Source: Nocardia fluminea
GTDB taxonomy: Bacteria > Actinomycetota > Actinomycetes > Mycobacteriales > Mycobacteriaceae
Assembly (NCBI RefSeq): GCF_002846365.1
Contig: NZ_PJMW01000004.1
Coordinates: forward strand, 178,909-242,908
Direction: 5' to 3'
Length of the DNA: 64,000 bases
In this document: positions 61,260-64,000 of the stretch, piece after piece
Position numbering within the stretch: position 1 is the stretch's first letter
Layout: each line of letters opens with the position of its first letter
The notes under the pieces: generated by a model
What the model was told of the DNA's origin: nothing
Seen by the model: the letters and a program-made list of their open reading frames with translations, nothing else
The model's database searches: none
Translations under genes and position numbers: made by a program

Positions 61260-61797
61260 TCGTTGGTCGGCCCCGTCGCAGTCTCGCTGTTTCACCTGTT
61301 CGACCGCGTCGGGTGTTCGGGGGTCTTCGCCCATGGACTGGCATCTACGCCCGTTTCAAGTGACGAAATCGATGGTGTCGGTTTCCGAAGTCGGCGTCAG
61401 CATTCTCTCGAGGCGAGCTGCAAGATAGCCTGACCACGCTCACACGTCACCGAGCAGCAGCGCCGCGACTCCTGCCCTGTGGCCAAGGAGGCGTCGAGCA
61501 GGCGACGGTCGGCCGGGCACTATCCGGCAACGCACGCCAGTACACCGCCGAACAGGAAGTGCGGCTCGAATCATTCAGGGTCCCGGTAGTTTGGCATGCC
61601 GAAATTGGATTCAAGGGGCCGAGACCAGTAGCCGGTTGTCGCCGGCCGCCATCGACATGAAATTTGGGCTATATATGCGTACATGCGCATGTTACTGTTT
61701 AATCCCGAGTGCGAGCGAACCGATCAGTGAAAGCACCACAGGGGCAAGGACCGGGCCGGCCTCGCAAATTTCCACATCGACTACGAAGGAAACACTC
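61260..61797. other. Intergenic region with gene remnants
   Basis: About 540 bases without an intact gene. At 61286-61352 the sequence resembles the 3' end of the fatty acid hydroxylase gene (62586-62650; minus-strand translation ends ...DAVEQVKQ versus ...DKVEQVKRA), so it is a degraded duplicate. Around 61430-61600 fragments such as TVGRALSGNARQYTAEQEV look like decayed coding sequence that I cannot identify. The palindrome ACATGCGCATGT is at 61681. Confidence 0.6.
61681..61692. promoter_or_regulatory. ACATGCGCATGT palindrome, copy 2
   Basis: Same 12-base palindrome as before the CDF gene, followed here by TAC. It lies 106 bases before the methyltransferase-like gene at 61798, implying shared control. 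Confidence 0.6.
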
Positions 61798-62409
61798 ATG
61801 ACCGCATGGTGGGCATTGGCCCTGTATCTGATCTTCGCCGCGCTGGGCTTCGGATGGCGCAGTTGGCGCCAGCACCGCGCGACCGGCTCGACCGGATTCC
61901 GCGGCACCACCGGTCGCCCGGGCTCGCTGGAATGGATAGCCGGCGTCGGGTTCCCCGTCGGGATCGCGATCGGCGTCGCGGCACCGCTACTGCAATTGGC
62001 CGATCTCGTGGCGCCGGTGACGAGCTTGACCAGCGGACTGATTCAGGGGATAGGACTCGTCACCGCCTTGGCCGGGATCGCGGCGACGGTGTACGCCCAG
62101 AACGAGATGGGCGATTCCTGGCGCATCGGCGTCGACGACACCGAAACCACCACGCTGGTGCGCACCGGTGTGTTCGGACTCGTCCGGAACCCGATCTTCA
62201 CTGCGATGCTCCTCTTCTCCGCCGGAATCACCCTGCTCATTCCCAACCCCGTCTCCATCGCTGGATTCGTCGTGCTGCTGACCGCGATCGAGCTACAGGT
62301 CCGTATCGTCGAAGAGCCCTACCTGGCCCGCGTACACGGATCTGACTACAAGGCATATCTGACCGGCGTCGGCCGTTTCGCTCCCGGAATCGGGCGTGCC
62401 AGGGCCTGA
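61798..62409 (+). CDS. Isoprenylcysteine carboxyl methyltransferase-like membrane protein
   Basis: The 203-residue protein has about five transmembrane helices. The ICMT/PEMT-like core is AQNEMGDSWRIGVDDTETTTLVRTGVFGLVRNPIFTAMLLFSAG, with the late RIVEEPYLARVHGSDYKAYLTGVGRFAPG. Such proteins methylate lipids or small molecules using S-adenosylmethionine, and many bacterial members have no known substrate. ATG 61798 follows GAAGGAA. Confidence 0.82.
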   Translation: MTAWWALALYLIFAALGFGWRSWRQHRATGSTGFRGTTGRPGSLEWIAGVGFPVGIAIGVAAPLLQLADLVAPVTSLTSGLIQGIGLVTALAGIAATVYAQNEMGDSWRIGVDDTETTTLVRTGVFGLVRNPIFTAMLLFSAGITLLIPNPVSIAGFVVLLTAIELQVRIVEEPYLARVHGSDYKAYLTGVGRFAPGIGRARA

Positions 62410-62577
62410 AGGCCACCTTGGTGGGGAGTCACGCAAGCGCGGTGGCCCTGTCGCGATAGCCCTCGCCGACAGGCTCACGAGGTCCACCAGCAGGCATGTG
62501 GTCGACTTGCAGCGGGTGCGCGACAGGCTCCGGCGGACAAAGCGGCTAGAAATCGACGACGGTCGATCCCGCCGCCG

Positions 62578-63498
62578 TCAGGCTCTTTTCACCTGTTCGA
62601 CCTTGTCAAGTGTTCCGGTGGTCTCGCCGGTGAACTGGCATGCGCCATGGCGAGTGAACGGCTCACCGAGTTGGGCCAGGTAGGTGACTGGATAGTCGGG
62701 TTTGGCGGCCATGCCGAGATCTGTGCTGCTGAATCGGCGAGCGGGATCGTAGCTGTATGTGCGCGCGAGGTGGTCCCAGATCAGAGTGAACAGGCCGAAA
62801 TTGACGTCGCCGATCCCCGCCCACTTGAGGTGATGGAAGCGGTGGCCTTCGTTGAGGGCCAGGATGTGCCTGATCGGGCCGACGCGGTAGTCGGCGTTGG
62901 AGTGCTGCAGCAGCAACTGCACCGCCACGGCCAGCGACAGCGCGGCGGCTACCGGAACCGGGATCCCGGCCAACAGCAGCGGGGTGACACCAGCGGTCAT
63001 CTCGATGGCTTGGTGCAGTGGATGTTTCATCAGGCCGTTGAGTCCGTAGAAGCGGGTGACGCTGTGGTGCACGGCGTGAAACCGCCACAGCACCGCGATC
63101 TTGTGGCTGGCGAAGTGGGCGGCGGTGATGCCGAGGTCCGCGACCAGTATCGCAACCAGCACCTGGACAACGAACGGCCAACTGCCCGGCCATATTCCGT
63201 CACCGGGCACGAGCGCGGCCAGGGCGGGGATCGCGACGACGCTGGCGAGGATCAGGGTTTCGTTGACGAAGGCGTGGGCGGTATCGCGGCCGGTGTCGCC
63301 CTGCGGGCTGTTCCAGTCGTCCCGATAGGGCAACAAGCGTTCCGCGGCGAACGACAAAGCGATCGCCGCAATCAGCAGCACCAGCAGCCAGGCTTTGTTC
63401 GCACCGCCCGCGACCAGGGCGATCCCGGCACCGTTGATACCGAGCAGCATCGCCGGTGCGCAACCGTAGCGGATGAGAGGTCGAGTGAACTTTGGCAT
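62578..63498 (-). CDS. Sterol desaturase/fatty acid hydroxylase family protein
   Basis: The 306-residue protein has four or more transmembrane helices and the histidine clusters of the family: HFASHKIAVLWRFHAVHHS, HPLHQAIEM and GHRFHHLKW, which coordinate the di-iron centre. It probably hydroxylates or desaturates a lipid. The last ~20 codons have a degraded duplicate 1.3 kb upstream at 61286-61352. An AraC regulator gene ends 52 bases upstream on the same strand. Confidence 0.87.
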   Translation of the reverse strand: MPKFTRPLIRYGCAPAMLLGINGAGIALVAGGANKAWLLVLLIAAIALSFAAERLLPYRDDWNSPQGDTGRDTAHAFVNETLILASVVAIPALAALVPGDGIWPGSWPFVVQVLVAILVADLGITAAHFASHKIAVLWRFHAVHHSVTRFYGLNGLMKHPLHQAIEMTAGVTPLLLAGIPVPVAAALSLAVAVQLLLQHSNADYRVGPIRHILALNEGHRFHHLKWAGIGDVNFGLFTLIWDHLARTYSYDPARRFSSTDLGMAAKPDYPVTYLAQLGEPFTRHGACQFTGETTGTLDKVEQVKRA

Positions 63499-63550
63499 GA
63501 ATTCAGCGTCGCCCCAACACCACCGGGTGAGCTTGTAGAAATCGACTGAC

Positions 63551-64000
63551 CTATGCTCCGGGCGGTGGTCGCCAGCCTGAGGCGATGAGCGCTTCGGTGG
63601 GAGTGATACCGAACAGGTCGCGGCAGGTATTGGTCAGATGGGCGCTGTCGGTGAAACCCGCGGCGTGCGCGGCCTCGGTCAATGTTCCACCCGCCCGCAC
63701 GGTGCCGACCGCCAACTGCAGGCGAGTCCAGCGTCGCCACGTCGCGTACGGCAGTCCCATGTGCTCGGCGAACAAGTGCGACAACCGGCTCGGTGACATT
63801 GTGACCGCCGCGGCGAGATCACCCAGGGACGGCGGCCCGCCCACCGACTCCACCGCGAAACGCAAGGCTCGGGTCACCACCTCGTGCGAGGATCGAATCG
63901 GCGGACGAACCTCCGAATTCCTTTGTGCCGCAACAATAATGCTGCGAGGCGTGGCAGCAGCGATCCAGCTCGTCACCTCGTCGAGCGGTAGTCCGTCCAG
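63551..64000 (-). CDS. AraC family regulator (partial, N-terminus outside window)
   Basis: The frame stays open to the right edge (LDGLPLDEVTSWIAAATPRS). The visible part carries the two AraC helix-turn-helix units: PPSLGDLAAAVTMSPSRLSHLFAEHMGLPYATWRRWTRLQLAV and GTLTEAAHAAGFTDSAHLTNTCRDLFGITPTEAL. The sensor domain would lie beyond the window. It may control the neighbouring hydroxylase gene on the same strand. Confidence 0.85.
   Translation of the reverse strand: MDGLPLDEVTSWIAAATPRSIIVAAQRNSEVRPPIRSSHEVVTRALRFAVESVGGPPSLGDLAAAVTMSPSRLSHLFAEHMGLPYATWRRWTRLQLAVGTVRAGGTLTEAAHAAGFTDSAHLTNTCRDLFGITPTEALIASGWRPPPGA

Noticed and set aside
62410..62577. Possible recombinase remnant between methyltransferase-like and hydroxylase genes
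   Set aside because: The translated fragment (LADRLTRSTSRHVVDLQRVRDRL) is too short and generic to assign.

Overview
The window is high-GC actinobacterial DNA. The organism is most likely Nocardia or a close relative in the Mycobacteriales. The evidence is mycothiol-linked chemistry (S-(hydroxymethyl)mycothiol dehydrogenase), an F420-dependent oxidoreductase, UdgX, a fatty-acyl-AMP ligase, an LpqS-like protein and several leaderless-looking starts. No rRNA or CRISPR array was seen.

Region 1 (1-17.2 kb) is mostly ordinary chromosome: an edge-truncated PF10118 hydrolase, a YdcF-type membrane protein, a rhomboid-like protein, an F420 oxidoreductase, a DUF72-UdgX pair, a secreted CocE-type hydrolase with a divergent TetR regulator, the mscR/MBL formaldehyde pair, a NarL-type two-component system, a DszC-like/DszA-like flavoenzyme pair and a StyA-like monooxygenase.

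Region 2 (17.3-23.7 kb) is a compact biosynthetic operon: FAAL, free ACP, and a KS-AT-ACP megasynthase fused to an alpha-oxoamine synthase. Its domain logic predicts an alkyl aminodiketone that could close to a 3-hydroxypyrrole or pyrrolone. Immediately downstream, on the opposite strand, is a reverse transcriptase. Its 5' flank folds as a complete retron msr-msd RNA (25007-25169), with long a1/a2 repeats, two small hairpins, a longer hairpin and a fitting -10 box.

Region 3 (25.2-37 kb) holds a DUF2254 membrane protein, a DAG-kinase-like protein and amphi-Trp pair, and a Ser/Thr kinase-like protein lacking the DFG aspartate. It also holds a tight three-protein operon that looks like a conflict (anti-phage or self/non-self) system: subtilisin-like protease, TIR-STAND NTPase-WD40, and SLATT/DUF4231 membrane protein. 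The first two genes of that operon each carry a +1-frame discontinuity, one at an A7 tract and one between WD40 blades.

Region 4 (37.2-46.8 kb) is an island next to tRNA-Asn(GTT). It has a frameshifted tyrosine integrase, a truncated flavin monooxygenase, MFS and FAD proteins, an ArsR-ArsN1-like fusion, ArsR, ACR3, two ArsC-like proteins, a broken zinc-ribbon gene, a YnfA-like protein and a MerR/MerT-like operon. Four copies of one operator motif (ATCGA-N6-TCGAT) tie the ars genes together.

Region 5 (46.9-64 kb) is rich in copper and metal functions: cysteine-synthase-like/MFS pair, LpqS-like protein, SulP-carbonic anhydrase fusion, BlaI/BlaR-like pair, CopC, CtaG/CopD-like protein, a decayed DUF3105 gene, CDF exporter, Tat-exported multicopper oxidase, ZIP-like transporter and Rieske protein. 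It continues with an M23 peptidase, a methyltransferase-like membrane protein, a fatty acid hydroxylase and an edge-truncated AraC regulator. Two repeated palindromes (one for BlaI-type control, one ACATGCGCATGT) link separate genes here. Pseudogenes and duplicated fragments suggest a recently assembled, partly decaying accessory region.
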